Of a stretch of 64,000 bases of DNA, positions 1-8,757 are shown piece after piece. The notes beneath the pieces were generated by a model. That model was not told the origin of the DNA. It was given only the letters and a program-made list of their open reading frames with translations, and did not search any database. A program made the position numbers and the translations under genes. This stretch comes from JBEGHD01 sp049334165. Lineage in GTDB: Bacteria; Bacteroidota; Bacteroidia; Flavobacteriales_D; Sanyastnellaceae. The stretch is from the NCBI GenBank assembly GCA_049334165.1, contig JBEGHD010000008.1; one strand, written 5' to 3'. The first letter of the stretch is position 1. The number at the start of each line of letters is the position of its first letter.

Positions 1-697
1 CGTTTCTAACGAGCTCTTCGGTTTGTCTTACCGAAAGATCATCCTTGAGAATTTTCCTAAAAACGTCAACCTGCTTTTTTTCCGATCCGGCATTGACCAA
101 TGCACGGGCGTGGCCCATGCTGATTTCTTTCTCGATTATTCCTACCTGGATTTCTGCGGGCAATTTGAGTAATCGCAAGTAGTTGGTTACTGTAGTTCGG
201 TTTTTGCCAACACGTTCGCTCAGCTGTTCCTGGGTCAAAGAGCACTCTTCAATCAGTCTTTGGTAGCTGATGGCAACTTCGATGGCATCGAGGTTTTCGC
301 GTTGAATGTTTTCGACCAGCGCCATTTCGAGCATTGCCTGATCGTCAGCTTCTCTTACGTAGGAGGGAATTTCTTCAACTTCTGCAATTTGAGAAGCTCT
401 AAATCTGCGTTCACCAGAGATTAATTGGTAGCGCTGGGCGCCAATTTTTCTAACAGTGATGGGCTGGATAATTCCCAACTCGCGAATGGAAGTGGCCAGT
501 TCCTCAAGTGCTGTAGAGTCAAATTTTGAGCGAGGCTGAAATGGGTTCGCTTCGATCTGAGAAATTTTGAGCATGGCGATATTGCCCGCTACATTCCCAA
601 TACTTCCTTTGCTTACAGGTTTTCTAGGCTCTGGTGCACTTCCCGAATTTTCCAGTAAGGCACTCAGGCCTCTTCCCAACGCTTTCTTCTTAGCCAT
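1..697 (-). CDS. parB: Chromosome-partitioning protein ParB, C-terminus cut by window edge
   Basis: ParB/Spo0J CTP-dependent DNA clamp that loads at parS sites and works with ParA to segregate the chromosome origin. The frame reads leftward from an ATG at 697-695 and stays open to base 1, so about 232 residues are visible. The N-terminus has the ParB signature LGRGLSALL, then the CTPase/ParB core with the GERRFRA motif near residue 100, then helix-turn-helix material (LTQEQLSERVGKNRTTV). The start overlaps the parA stop by 8 bases, so the two are translationally coupled in the order parA-parB. The missing C-terminal dimerisation domain should lie left of the window. Identity is secure from motifs and pairing. 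Confidence 0.95.
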   Translation of the reverse strand, partial: MAKKKALGRGLSALLENSGSAPEPRKPVSKGSIGNVAGNIAMLKISQIEANPFQPRSKFDSTALEELATSIRELGIIQPITVRKIGAQRYQLISGERRFRASQIAEVEEIPSYVREADDQAMLEMALVENIQRENLDAIEVAISYQRLIEECSLTQEQLSERVGKNRTTVTNYLRLLKLPAEIQVGIIEKEISMGHARALVNAGSEKKQVDVFRKILKDDLSVRQTEELVRN

Positions 698-1502
698 TAT
701 CTAAGTTGATATATTTTTCTTCATCACTAATTTTCGTCATCTCATTCTTCTGCAGAATTTCTCTGGCAAGGTTGAGATAGTTCACCGAACCTTTGCAACT
801 TGCATCGTGCATGATGATGGTTTCACCAAAGCTCGGAGCTTCACCCAAACGAGTATTTCTGTGAATGATTGTATCGAATACAAGTTCCTGGAAGTGCATT
901 TTTACCTCTTCCACAACCTGATTGGCGAGTCGGAGGCGAGTGTCGTACATTGTCAATAAAATCCCTTCGATAGACAACTCTGTGTTGAGTTTCGACTGAA
1001 CGATTTTGATCGTGTTCAACAACTTGCCAAGGCCTTCGAGTGCAAAGTACTCGCACTGAACAGGGATAATCACAGAGTCGGAAGCCGTAAGTCCATTGAC
1101 AGTGATTAGGCCCAAAGATGGTGAGCAATCGATGATGATAAAGTCGTACTCGTCTTTGATGGGCTCCAGGGCCATCTTCATCATGTACTCCCTGTTGGGC
1201 ATGTTGATCAACTCAATTTCAGCTCCAACCAAATCGATGTGCGCTGGTAGAATGTCGAGATTCGGGTTCTCAGTTGAGATGATGATGTCTTTCGGGGGCA
1301 CATCGTTAATGATGCTTTCGTAGACACTGGTCTTCACTGTCTTGGGGTCGATACCAACACCCGATGTTGCGTTAGCCTGAGGATCTGCATCCACAATAAG
1401 CGTTTTGTACTCCAGCACGCCAAAGCAAGCGGCAAGGTTAATGGCGCTTGTTGTTTTTCCAACTCCACCTTTCTGATTCGCTATTGAAATAATTTTTCCC
1501 AT
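690..1502 (-). CDS. parA: Chromosome-partitioning ATPase ParA/Soj
   Basis: ParA-type deviant Walker ATPase, 270 residues, the normal length for a chromosomal Soj protein. It binds nucleoid DNA in the ATP form and is stimulated by ParB. A deviant Walker A motif (KGGVGKTT, residues 11-18) with the signature lysine sits at the N-terminus. It is followed by the DADPQANAT switch and IIIDCSPSLG (Walker B). It lies directly upstream of parB with an 8-base overlap. An MBL-fold hydrolase gene lies just upstream on the same strand with only 9 bases between, so the three may share a transcript. Nothing suggests a plasmid-type ParA. Confidence 0.96.
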   Translation of the reverse strand: MGKIISIANQKGGVGKTTSAINLAACFGVLEYKTLIVDADPQANATSGVGIDPKTVKTSVYESIINDVPPKDIIISTENPNLDILPAHIDLVGAEIELINMPNREYMMKMALEPIKDEYDFIIIDCSPSLGLITVNGLTASDSVIIPVQCEYFALEGLGKLLNTIKIVQSKLNTELSIEGILLTMYDTRLRLANQVVEEVKMHFQELVFDTIIHRNTRLGEAPSFGETIIMHDASCKGSVNYLNLAREILQKNEMTKISDEEKYINLDNG

Positions 1503-1511
1503 GTCCCTCGT

Positions 1512-2195
1512 TTAAATGGCCTTTGACGAACCGATTTCCATCAGTTCGAGGTTTTTTCCGGCCTTGTTGAATTTTGTTTTAGCCTCTTCGTGGTCAATTT
1601 TTACTGGTGGAAACGTATCGTAATGCATTCCAATTACATCATTGCACTGAATAAAGTCGCAGCAAATGACAGCATCTTCAATTCCCATGGTGAAGTTATC
1701 TCCAATTGGCAAGATTGCCAAATCGGGTTTGTGGTACTTACCTATGAGCTGCATGTCCATGGTTAGTGCCGTATCTCCTGCGTAGTAAATTGTCTTTCCT
1801 TCGATTTCAAAAAGAAATCCTCCCGGATTTCCACCGTAAGTTCCATCTGGCAAAACACTGCTGTGAACTGCATTAACGTATTTCACACTTCCAAAATCAA
1901 ACTTCGCTTTCCCACCGTGATTCATTGGGTGCACGTTGTCGTGACCTTTGCCCTGGATCCAACCGATGATTTCAAAGTTGGAAACCACCTGACAGTTTTT
2001 GTTGTTTGTCAAAACGGTGTCTACATCTGCCACATGGTCTTCGTGACCGTGAGAAAGCAATAAGTAATCACAAGAAATATCATTTACATCGATATTCTTT
2101 GCCAGCTCGTTTGGGCTGATAAAGGGATCGATCAAAATCTTTTTGTCGTTGGTTTCCAGAAGGAAGCAAGAATGTCCAAAGTATGTGAGCTTCAT
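1512..2195 (-). CDS. UPF0173-type metal-dependent hydrolase (metallo-beta-lactamase fold)
   Basis: 227-residue MBL-fold protein of the UPF0173 family, a common stand-alone cytosolic hydrolase whose substrate is unknown. The metal-binding signature SHGHEDHVAD (HxHxDH) is near residue 49-58, and a later YYAGDTALT segment supplies the bridging aspartate. IGMHYDTFPP near the C-terminus supplies the last histidine. There is no signal peptide. The gene starts at an ATG with MKLTYFGHSCF, the typical beginning of this family. It sits 9 bases upstream of parA on the same strand. The function in this organism cannot be deduced from context. Confidence 0.88.
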   Translation of the reverse strand: MKLTYFGHSCFLLETNDKKILIDPFISPNELAKNIDVNDISCDYLLLSHGHEDHVADVDTVLTNNKNCQVVSNFEIIGWIQGKGHDNVHPMNHGGKAKFDFGSVKYVNAVHSSVLPDGTYGGNPGGFLFEIEGKTIYYAGDTALTMDMQLIGKYHKPDLAILPIGDNFTMGIEDAVICCDFIQCNDVIGMHYDTFPPVKIDHEEAKTKFNKAGKNLELMEIGSSKAI

Positions 2196-2233
2196 AAATC
2201 GTTCTTCGCTTTTTTCGGGTTAAAATCTGTGCA

Positions 2234-2266
2234 TTTGTTGAAGGCCAGGTGGATTACTTAGATTTG
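2234..2266 (+). promoter_or_regulatory. Candidate Bacteroidota-type promoter
   Basis: TTTG at 2234-2237, then 21 bases, then TAGATTTG at 2259-2266. This matches the TTTG-N19-22-TAnnTTTG consensus of the Bacteroidota primary sigma factor. It points at the FMN reductase gene but would leave a leader of about 180 bases, so either that leader exists or the match is fortuitous. Confidence 0.35.
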
Positions 2267-2451
2267 GCCTTATTTTCAGCGTTTCCAGCGCCTTTGAAAT
2301 ATTAGGTAAAGATAGGTTTTCTCAAGGCCTTGAAGGGTGTGATGGAGGGTAAAGTTTTACACAGATTTTTTGTTAAAATCACGTTGATAACAAACATCCA
2401 AAACCTGTAACAGTTGAAGATTTTGATTTGAGCTAATCAGTAAAATTAATC

Positions 2452-2982
2452 ATGAAACAGAAGATTACGGTAATTGCCGGAACCAACAGGGAAAACAGCA
2501 ACAGCAGCAAAGTAGCCGAAGAATACGCCAGATTATTAAATCAAAAAGGGGCCGAAGCACAGGTGTTCAATTTGCGCGAAATGCCGCACGATTTTTTGGC
2601 TAGCGATATGTATGGATTGAGGTCAGAGGAAGTGGAGCGGATTGTTGAGAAGTATATGCTCCACACCGATAAGTACATCTTTGTTGTGCCGGAATACAAC
2701 GGTGGATTTCCAGGAATTCTGAAGGCGTTTATCGACTGTATGAATCCAAAAATTTTTACCGGTAAAAAGGCCGGGTTGATAGGTTTGAGTGCAGGAAGAA
2801 CTGGGAGCCTTTTAGGAATGGATCACTTTACAGGAATATTGCACTATCTGAAGGTGCACGTACATTTCTCGAAACCTAAGCTGAGTTTGATAGAAACTAT
2901 TTTGGACAATCAGGAAGGAAAACTCGATCGGGAGACACTAGAAAGACTGGATGAGCACGCCAGCCAAATGATTGATTTTTAA
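2452..2982 (+). CDS. NAD(P)H-dependent FMN reductase
   Basis: Flavodoxin-fold NADPH-dependent FMN reductase of the ChrR/SsuE-like superfamily, 176 residues. The phosphate-binding loop is visible as GTNRENSNSSKVAEEY (residues 9-24), and the family motif PEYNGGFPGILKAFID lies at about residues 81-96. These enzymes pass electrons from NAD(P)H to flavin, quinones or metals. The actual substrate cannot be read from the sequence. The start is an ATG with no strong Shine-Dalgarno. The gene converges on the DUF3276 gene with only 2 bases between the two stop codons. Confidence 0.85.
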   Translation: MKQKITVIAGTNRENSNSSKVAEEYARLLNQKGAEAQVFNLREMPHDFLASDMYGLRSEEVERIVEKYMLHTDKYIFVVPEYNGGFPGILKAFIDCMNPKIFTGKKAGLIGLSAGRTGSLLGMDHFTGILHYLKVHVHFSKPKLSLIETILDNQEGKLDRETLERLDEHASQMIDF

Positions 2983-2984
2983 AA

Positions 2985-3401
2985 TTAGTCTTCGAGATCT
3001 TCAAATTTCACGTCAGAAAACTCTTCATCGGATCGCTTGCTATCGGAGTTGCCATTTTCGCTAAACTTTGGCGTTTCATCACCATCTGAGTCGTTGTCGT
3101 AAGCATCGTTTCTAGGTGAGTCGTCTTCACTTAAAAACTCATCTGTAGCTTGCAACTCGCGGATTTTATCGATTGTCTCGGTGAGCCCATCAGCAAATTT
3201 GTCGAAGTCTTCTTTGTAGAGGAAAAGTTTGTGCTTCTCGTAAAAGAACTTACCATCATCGTTGTACTTTCTTTTGCTTTCGGTGATTGTGAGGTAGAGG
3301 TCGCTACCCTTGGTAGACTTTACATCGAAAAAGTAGGTTCGTTTTCCCGCTCGGATGGCCTTCGAATAAATATCTTCCCTGTTGTTCCTGCCGTCTGACA
3401 T
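2985..3401 (-). CDS. PUR-alpha-like DUF3276 nucleic-acid-binding protein
   Basis: Member of the Bacteroidota DUF3276/PUR family, a small homodimeric RNA/DNA-binding fold related to eukaryotic PUR-alpha. The conserved core KRTYFFDVKSTKGSDLYLTI is near the N-terminus and is followed by a second basic strand (ITESKRKYNDDGKFFYEKHK). The C-terminal third is an acidic Asp/Glu/Ser-rich tail with no predicted fold. The ATG at 3401 is preferred over the TTG two codons upstream. The protein is 138 residues and has no signal peptide. It probably acts as a cytosolic RNA chaperone or regulator, though that role is known only by analogy. Confidence 0.85.
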   Translation of the reverse strand: MSDGRNNREDIYSKAIRAGKRTYFFDVKSTKGSDLYLTITESKRKYNDDGKFFYEKHKLFLYKEDFDKFADGLTETIDKIRELQATDEFLSEDDSPRNDAYDNDSDGDETPKFSENGNSDSKRSDEEFSDVKFEDLED

Positions 3402-3486
3402 GCTCAATTTGGTTTTTGGTTAGAGAGTTACGTTTAATCAAAATTAGAAAAATAATCCAAAAACCGAAATGCAGATCTAGAAAGGG

Positions 3487-6165
3487 TCAACGGATGAGGT
3501 TGATGTGGCCTGTGTAGTCGTGTGGCAGCTGTCTGAGGTCTTCCAAAAAAACCTGGTAGGTGTAAACGCCTTGAGGAACCGGCTCACCTTTGTAAGTGCC
3601 ATCCCAGCCTACCTTCGGGTGGATAGACTTAAAGATTTTCTTTCCCCATCGATTGTAGATGTACATGGTATACTCACCAACACCCACAGATTTTGGCACA
3701 AACACGTCATTGATGCCGTCACCATCAGGCGTGAAAGCATTAGGGGCGTAAAACAAATGGCCCGAAATCTCTACCGGATAGTAGGCAGTGTCAGTGCAGC
3801 CAAACTCATTTGTCACTACCTGCATTACGTCCACGTAGCCCGTTTCTGTGAAGGTGTGAAGAAAATCGCAGGAGTTAGAAGTTGATCCGTCTTCGAAATA
3901 ATAAAAGCACGAGATCGCGCCTTCCGACTGATCGATAATCTGCGCATTTGGATCAATGGCCGCCATGGTCTGCGGTTCGACAATGAATCCCGCATCTGGC
4001 GAATCGAGAACCTCGACTGCATCGACCTGAACCTCGCTAACTTCATCTACACATCCCTGGTTCGAATTGATTGTCAGTGTCACTGTGTAAATTCCAGGAT
4101 TCTGATAAACGTGAACTGGGTTTTGATTTGTGGCAGTGTTGCCATCGCCAAACTCCCAGAAATAGTTAATCGGTGTGGAGTGTTCACTGGAGTCGGTGAA
4201 TGTTACCATGAATGGCGGACATCCGGAATCATGATGGAGAGAGAATTCAGGTACAGGGTTATAAATGACTTCTACAGAATCGAGATAGTCTCGTTCACAA
4301 CCGTTTTCGGCAATAGTCAAATGGACCGGATAAGTGCCGGCCTCTTCAAAGGTTATGTTCTGAGGATTTGGCTCATCGCTCGTTTGTGGAGAACCAAATT
4401 CGCTAAAATCCCAGGAGTAAATTGCTTCGTCAGATTCTGCACCAAGACCTTCGAAATCGAAGTTGTGCCCATTAAAACACTGAGAAGATTGAGCGGGAAA
4501 TGACGGGTTTAGCAAAGTATACACTTCAATTTCTTCGGTGTCTGTCGTTGGACAGGTTTGAGGTGCAAAAGCCGTGAGCTCTACCACGTAATGACCAGTG
4601 TCGGGATAAGTGAAAGTTGGCTCGAAGCTATTCGATCCGCCATCCCAGGTTCCGTTAATATCCACATCCCATGAATAAGATTCAGCATTCTGAGATTCGT
4701 TGACAAAGTCGTAAGTGAGCCCGTTGCAAAACTCAGTTTGTGGGCCAATCTGCGCTTGTGGTGTGGGGGGCAGGTCGATGATTATCTCATCAGAAACGGT
4801 GCAGGCGTAATCTTCCACAGTAAGAATGATTGTGTTTTGCTCACCCGGATTGAGCGGTGCTGAGGTGAGCAAGCTGTCCGTTCCCATGTCTGAGCCATTA
4901 ACGGACCAGCTGTAAATGACATCCTCAGAAAAGTTCCCTTCCGAATCAAAGGAATAAGTTTCCTGGCCATTAAGGCATTCAAATTCACCTTGCAAGATGG
5001 TGGGAGCAACTTCTGGATAAACTTCAAAACTTGCCGATGCGGAATCTACGCAGCTCCAACCTTCATTAATAATTAGCCACACTTCGTACTCCCCAATTTC
5101 ATCGTAGGTGTAACTTGGATTAGGCTCTGTGGAAGTGTCATCTTCCGTGTTTGGGTCACCAAAATCCCACAGGTAACTCGTTGCATTCACGGAGTTGCTC
5201 GTGAAATCCACAGTAAGACCCTGACAAAACTCTTCGGTAGATTGTTCTTCAATTGCGGCACTCACATTGGGGTCACAAATTGTTACATTAAACTGAAAGT
5301 CACGCCTCACGGTGCTGATAAGGTCTCCATCCCGATATTCTTTCACACAAATCCCCATAGCGTACTGTCCTTGCTGAGTGGGTGTGCCAGTGATCACTCC
5401 TGTTGTTGGATCAATCTCAAATTGTGGATCGCTTGTGATCGGCTCTGGTGCATTGAACCCCGGAGCATAGGTCACTTCATCGTATGGTGGGGGAAAAGGC
5501 GGATCAGGAATAATCATCGCATCAGTATCCGGTCCACCTCCATGCAGTGGTGCGCAAAATTCATAGGCAAGCGAATCTCCATCAGGATCGATAGCGGAAT
5601 GGTCAAAAACAAAGGCTCCATTCGTGCAAAGTGCAACCGGGGGAAATTCCTGAAAGACAGGGCTGCTATTAAAGTTATTGCCAATCTCGAAAGTGCCTGG
5701 GATGTGAGTTTCCAGCGTTATTCCTAAATCTTGTGGGTTCGTGAGGTTATTGATGGATGGGTTTCTACAGCAGCGTTGATACACTACCTGGTAGCCGTTT
5801 GGGTTTGGTGGCAGTTCCACCACTGTTTCGTAAACAGCTTCTTCCACACAAAGCTCCGGTGGGACTATGAAGCATGGATTTTCAAGCTCAAGCGGAAGTT
5901 CATTAATCTGAGTAAAATTCGTTGGGATATTGATGCTGAAGTCGAGGTTGCCATTTACAAAAAAGCCAACGGCTGCGTTATCGTCAAATCCAGTTTGATT
6001 TGTGTTGGCAGGGCCGCAGTCCCGATAAATTTTCAGCGTTATCAGATATTCGCTTCCTCCCAAATATTCGTAATAAATCTCACCTCCAACTATGTGCGTT
6101 CCTCTCATAGGCATGGCCAAAGCCAGGAGTAGAGCAAGTGTTAGAAGTTTCCAGAGCTTAAGCAT
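3487..6165 (-). CDS. Secreted PKD-repeat protein with T9SS type B (gliding-motility) C-terminal domain
   Basis: 892-residue surface protein. A signal peptide spans about residues 1-22, followed by GTHIVGGEIYYEYLGG, the start common to large Bacteroidota adhesin-like proteins. An N-terminal module of about 300 residues contains a putative Ig motif (ITGTPTQQGQYAMGI). Several PKD repeats follow, recognised by FDFG/WEFGDGN-type motifs (for example INYFWEFGDGNTATNQNP). The last 90 residues form the gliding-motility-associated/T9SS type B domain: FYAPNAFTPDGDGINDVF, then YNRWGKKIF, VGWDGTYKGEPVPQGVYTYQ. It should be exported by T9SS and displayed or released; the ligand is unknown. It is monocistronic, with nothing downstream on the same strand before the DUF3276 start. 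Confidence 0.92.
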   Translation of the reverse strand: MLKLWKLLTLALLLALAMPMRGTHIVGGEIYYEYLGGSEYLITLKIYRDCGPANTNQTGFDDNAAVGFFVNGNLDFSINIPTNFTQINELPLELENPCFIVPPELCVEEAVYETVVELPPNPNGYQVVYQRCCRNPSINNLTNPQDLGITLETHIPGTFEIGNNFNSSPVFQEFPPVALCTNGAFVFDHSAIDPDGDSLAYEFCAPLHGGGPDTDAMIIPDPPFPPPYDEVTYAPGFNAPEPITSDPQFEIDPTTGVITGTPTQQGQYAMGICVKEYRDGDLISTVRRDFQFNVTICDPNVSAAIEEQSTEEFCQGLTVDFTSNSVNATSYLWDFGDPNTEDDTSTEPNPSYTYDEIGEYEVWLIINEGWSCVDSASASFEVYPEVAPTILQGEFECLNGQETYSFDSEGNFSEDVIYSWSVNGSDMGTDSLLTSAPLNPGEQNTIILTVEDYACTVSDEIIIDLPPTPQAQIGPQTEFCNGLTYDFVNESQNAESYSWDVDINGTWDGGSNSFEPTFTYPDTGHYVVELTAFAPQTCPTTDTEEIEVYTLLNPSFPAQSSQCFNGHNFDFEGLGAESDEAIYSWDFSEFGSPQTSDEPNPQNITFEEAGTYPVHLTIAENGCERDYLDSVEVIYNPVPEFSLHHDSGCPPFMVTFTDSSEHSTPINYFWEFGDGNTATNQNPVHVYQNPGIYTVTLTINSNQGCVDEVSEVQVDAVEVLDSPDAGFIVEPQTMAAIDPNAQIIDQSEGAISCFYYFEDGSTSNSCDFLHTFTETGYVDVMQVVTNEFGCTDTAYYPVEISGHLFYAPNAFTPDGDGINDVFVPKSVGVGEYTMYIYNRWGKKIFKSIHPKVGWDGTYKGEPVPQGVYTYQVFLEDLRQLPHDYTGHINLIR

Positions 6166-6373
6166 AGAGTTTCACGAAATTTCGGGCGGTGTATAAATTC
6201 TTCATAAAGTACTATTCCAAAGTGTCTGTTTTCCCTAATCACTAACTCAGCAAATTTTTTTAATCACTGAAATCTAGTGCTTTAAGGTTGTAAAATGCTA
6301 GTGGCATCAATCTCTAAATTAGCAAAATAATTGCTCGATGAACAATTAATGACACATTACCATTTTCAATCGT

Positions 6374-6381
6374 TAGATTTG
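6374..6381 (+). promoter_or_regulatory. Candidate -7 element upstream of the DEAD-box helicase
   Basis: TAGATTTG matches TAnnTTTG and lies 48 bases before the helicase start. No convincing TTG element lies 19-22 bases upstream, so only the -7 half is supported. Confidence 0.3.
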
Positions 6382-6429
6382 GCATCTAATCAGAATCCGT
6401 TGTGATTCATTATCAAAAGATAGACTAAT

Positions 6430-7665
6430 TTGAAATTCGAAAAGTTGCAATTGCACGCTGATTTACTCGAAGGTATCAGCGCCATGGGCTTTGAAGAAGC
6501 CACTCCGATTCAGGAGATGGCTATTCCCCCCATTTTAGAGAAAAAAGATCTTATCGGAAGCGCTCAAACGGGAACTGGAAAAACCGCTGCGTTTTTGCTC
6601 CCGGTCATGAATCACATTCTCAATAATCCTAACCGGGATCACATCAATGCTCTCGTGATCGTTCCTACAAGAGAACTGGCAGTTCAGATTGATCAACAAA
6701 TTCAAGGCTTTTCATACTTCACGGATATCTCATCCATCGCCATTTATGGTGGTGGTGATGGCAGTGATTTTTCCAAAGAGAAGAAGGCACTCACCACAGG
6801 TACAGACATCGTGATTGTGACACCAGGTCGAATGATTTCTCACCTCAATTTGGGTTACGTAGACTTCTCTCATCTCAACCATTTGATTTTGGATGAGGCA
6901 GACAGAATGCTCGACATGGGCTTCTATCAGGATATTTTGAGAATCATCAAGAATGCCAATAAGGATCGCCAAACCCTGCTTTTCTCGGCTACCATGCCGA
7001 AGCGAATCCTGGAACTTTCTAAAGAAATTTTGAACGATCCGGTTCATGTCAACATCGCGCTTTCGAAACCTGCGGAGGGAGTTCTGCAGGGAGCCTACTT
7101 GGTTTTCGATAATCAAAAAGTGGATCTGATCACGAGTTTGGTCGACAAGGAAGAGCTGAAAAGCGCCATTATTTTTGCATCGACCAAAAAGGCAGTTTCA
7201 ACTCTTCATCGGGCTTTAAAGTCCAAAGGTCTCAACGTAGGAGAAATTAGCTCCGATCTCGATCAGGACAAGAGACAGGAAGTTTTGTTGGCTTTCAAGA
7301 ATAGAAAAATTGCCATCCTAGTGGCTACCGATGTTGTAGCTCGTGGAATCGACATTGACGGGATCGAATTGGTAATCAACTACGATGTTCCTGGAGATGC
7401 AGAAGATTATGTCCACCGCATTGGAAGAACTGCTCGTGCAGATAGCACCGGGGTGGGACTAACCCTCATCACACCCAACGACCAGCGCAAATTCTATCAA
7501 ATCGAACAATTGATTGAGACCACTGTAAGAAAATTGGATCTTCCTCCTCAACTCGGGCCTGGCCCGGAGTACAATCCGAAAACTGGTGGTGGAGGAAACA
7601 AAAAGAAGCACTATGGCAAAGGAAAAGGTAGAAAAGGAGGATTTAAAAAATCTAACCGAAAGTGA
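6430..7665 (+). CDS. DEAD-box ATP-dependent RNA helicase
   Basis: 411-residue DEAD-box helicase of the RhlE/DeaD type, used in RNA unwinding during ribosome assembly or decay. Motifs in order: Q motif (GFEEATPIQ), I (AQTGTGKT), Ia (PTRELAVQ), Ib (TPGR), II (DEAD), III (SAT), IV (IIFAST), V (ATDVVARGIDI), VI (HRIGRTARA). The C-terminal tail is Gly/Lys/Arg-rich. Translation must start at the TTG at 6430, because the codon two places upstream of it is followed leftward by an in-frame stop at 6421-6423 and the first in-frame ATG (6484) would remove the conserved KFEKLQLHADLL lead-in to the Q motif. The 3' end overlaps msrB by 53 bases. Confidence 0.95.
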   Translation: MKFEKLQLHADLLEGISAMGFEEATPIQEMAIPPILEKKDLIGSAQTGTGKTAAFLLPVMNHILNNPNRDHINALVIVPTRELAVQIDQQIQGFSYFTDISSIAIYGGGDGSDFSKEKKALTTGTDIVIVTPGRMISHLNLGYVDFSHLNHLILDEADRMLDMGFYQDILRIIKNANKDRQTLLFSATMPKRILELSKEILNDPVHVNIALSKPAEGVLQGAYLVFDNQKVDLITSLVDKEELKSAIIFASTKKAVSTLHRALKSKGLNVGEISSDLDQDKRQEVLLAFKNRKIAILVATDVVARGIDIDGIELVINYDVPGDAEDYVHRIGRTARADSTGVGLTLITPNDQRKFYQIEQLIETTVRKLDLPPQLGPGPEYNPKTGGGGNKKKHYGKGKGRKGGFKKSNRK

Positions 7666-8029
7666 TTGGAAGGAGCGACTGTCTCCGGAAGAGTTTCATG
7701 TTTTGAGACAAGCGGGAACCGAAAGACCATTTTCCGGAAAATTTAATATGCACTTTGAAGATGGAAAATACAGGTGCAACGCTTGTGGTAATCCGCTCTT
7801 TGAATCCGAAACAAAATTTGATGCAGGCTGTGGATGGCCGAGTTTCGACAAGGCTATTCCAGGCTCTGTGGAGGAGAAAAGAGATACCAGTCACGGAATG
7901 ATTCGCACTGAGGTCCTTTGTGCAAATTGTCACAGCCATTTGGGTCACGTTTTTCCCGATGGGCCCACCGAGACAGGTATGCGCTACTGCATCAACTCCG
8001 TTTCTATCGACTTTGATAAAGAAGATTAA
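7613..8029 (+). CDS. msrB: Peptide-methionine (R)-S-oxide reductase MsrB
   Basis: Reduces methionine-R-sulfoxide in proteins. The family signature is complete: GTERPFSGKF, the zinc cysteines CNACG and CANCHSHLGH, CGWPSF, the HLGHVFPDGP strand and RYCINSVS with the catalytic cysteine. It is 138 residues from the ATG at 7613, the first plausible start, which has an acidic/basic N-terminal stretch (MAKEKVEKEDLKNL) before the family core. That start lies inside the helicase gene in another frame, giving a 53-base overlap in which one frame encodes the helicase Gly/Lys tail and the other the MsrB N-terminus. There is no fused MsrA domain and no signal peptide, so it is cytosolic. Confidence 0.94.
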   Translation: MAKEKVEKEDLKNLTESDWKERLSPEEFHVLRQAGTERPFSGKFNMHFEDGKYRCNACGNPLFESETKFDAGCGWPSFDKAIPGSVEEKRDTSHGMIRTEVLCANCHSHLGHVFPDGPTETGMRYCINSVSIDFDKED

Positions 8030-8087
8030 TCCGTCTCTTAGCAAAAAGTTAATTTCGTTATCAAATCCTTTTCGATTTTACTCTAAA

Positions 8088-8118
8088 TTGGCAGAAAAGG
8101 GGCGAACCGCTATATTTG
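8088..8118 (+). promoter_or_regulatory. Promoter of the SAM methyltransferase gene
   Basis: TTG at 8088-8090, 20 bases, then TATATTTG at 8111-8118, an exact TAnnTTTG match at consensus spacing. It lies 58 bases after the msrB stop and about 70 bases before the methyltransferase start, so that gene is probably transcribed on its own. Confidence 0.6.
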
Positions 8119-8190
8119 CCTTTGATCATAAATGTGAGATGCTGCTTCTAAAGTGCCAACAGACAGTGTCTCAATGTCAAACAAATAATA

Positions 8191-8757
8191 TTGAGTTTGG
8201 GAGTCAATTACATCCGCAGGTTTTGGAAGGACAAACAGGTCGCCTCAATTACACCTTCCTCAAAGTTTAGTGTTCGCTATTTGCGAAATCGCATTGATTT
8301 TCAAAAGGCCAATGTGGTAGTTGAATACGGTGCCGGCAACGGAGTTTTTTCGAAAATGCTGGCGGCAAACATGCACGAAAACTCCAAACTGATTCTATTC
8401 GAAACAAACGAAGACTTCGTTCGCGACCTCAAAAATATTTTTAGCGGAGACGATCGCATTCATGTTGTTTGTGAAAATGCGCTGGATGTTTGTAAGGTGC
8501 TCAACAACATCGGAATAGACGATGCCGATTACATCATCACAGGTATTCCCTTCACCTTTCTCGATGACAAAGAGCGTAAAGATTTGATTCAGAATTCCTT
8601 CAACATGCTCAGTGAAGGTGGTCGTTTAATCTCTTATCAATTTTCGATGACGGTGAACAAGTATGTGAAGAACCAATTTGGCGGTTTGAAGATGAGTGTA
8701 CAGCCACTCAATATTCCTCCGCTTTTGGTTGTGGAAGGCGTTAAAGATCTCAGCTAA
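8191..8757 (+). CDS. Class I SAM-dependent methyltransferase (rRNA adenine / phospholipid N-methyltransferase-like)
   Basis: 188-residue Rossmann-fold methyltransferase. Motif I is VVEYGAGNGVFSKML (residues 46-60) and an acidic post-I residue follows in LILFETNED. The N-terminal IRRFWKDKQVASITPSSKF resembles the bacterial phospholipid N-methyltransferase and KsgA-like families, whose members often begin F(L/W)..K.VGSI.PSS. The substrate may be a lipid or RNA and cannot be decided here. The start is a TTG at 8191; no in-frame ATG precedes the family core, and an in-frame TAA at 8149-8151 blocks a longer reading. A promoter match lies 70 bases upstream. The stop codon directly abuts the stop of the convergent lipoprotein gene. 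Confidence 0.78.
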   Translation: MSLGVNYIRRFWKDKQVASITPSSKFSVRYLRNRIDFQKANVVVEYGAGNGVFSKMLAANMHENSKLILFETNEDFVRDLKNIFSGDDRIHVVCENALDVCKVLNNIGIDDADYIITGIPFTFLDDKERKDLIQNSFNMLSEGGRLISYQFSMTVNKYVKNQFGGLKMSVQPLNIPPLLVVEGVKDLS

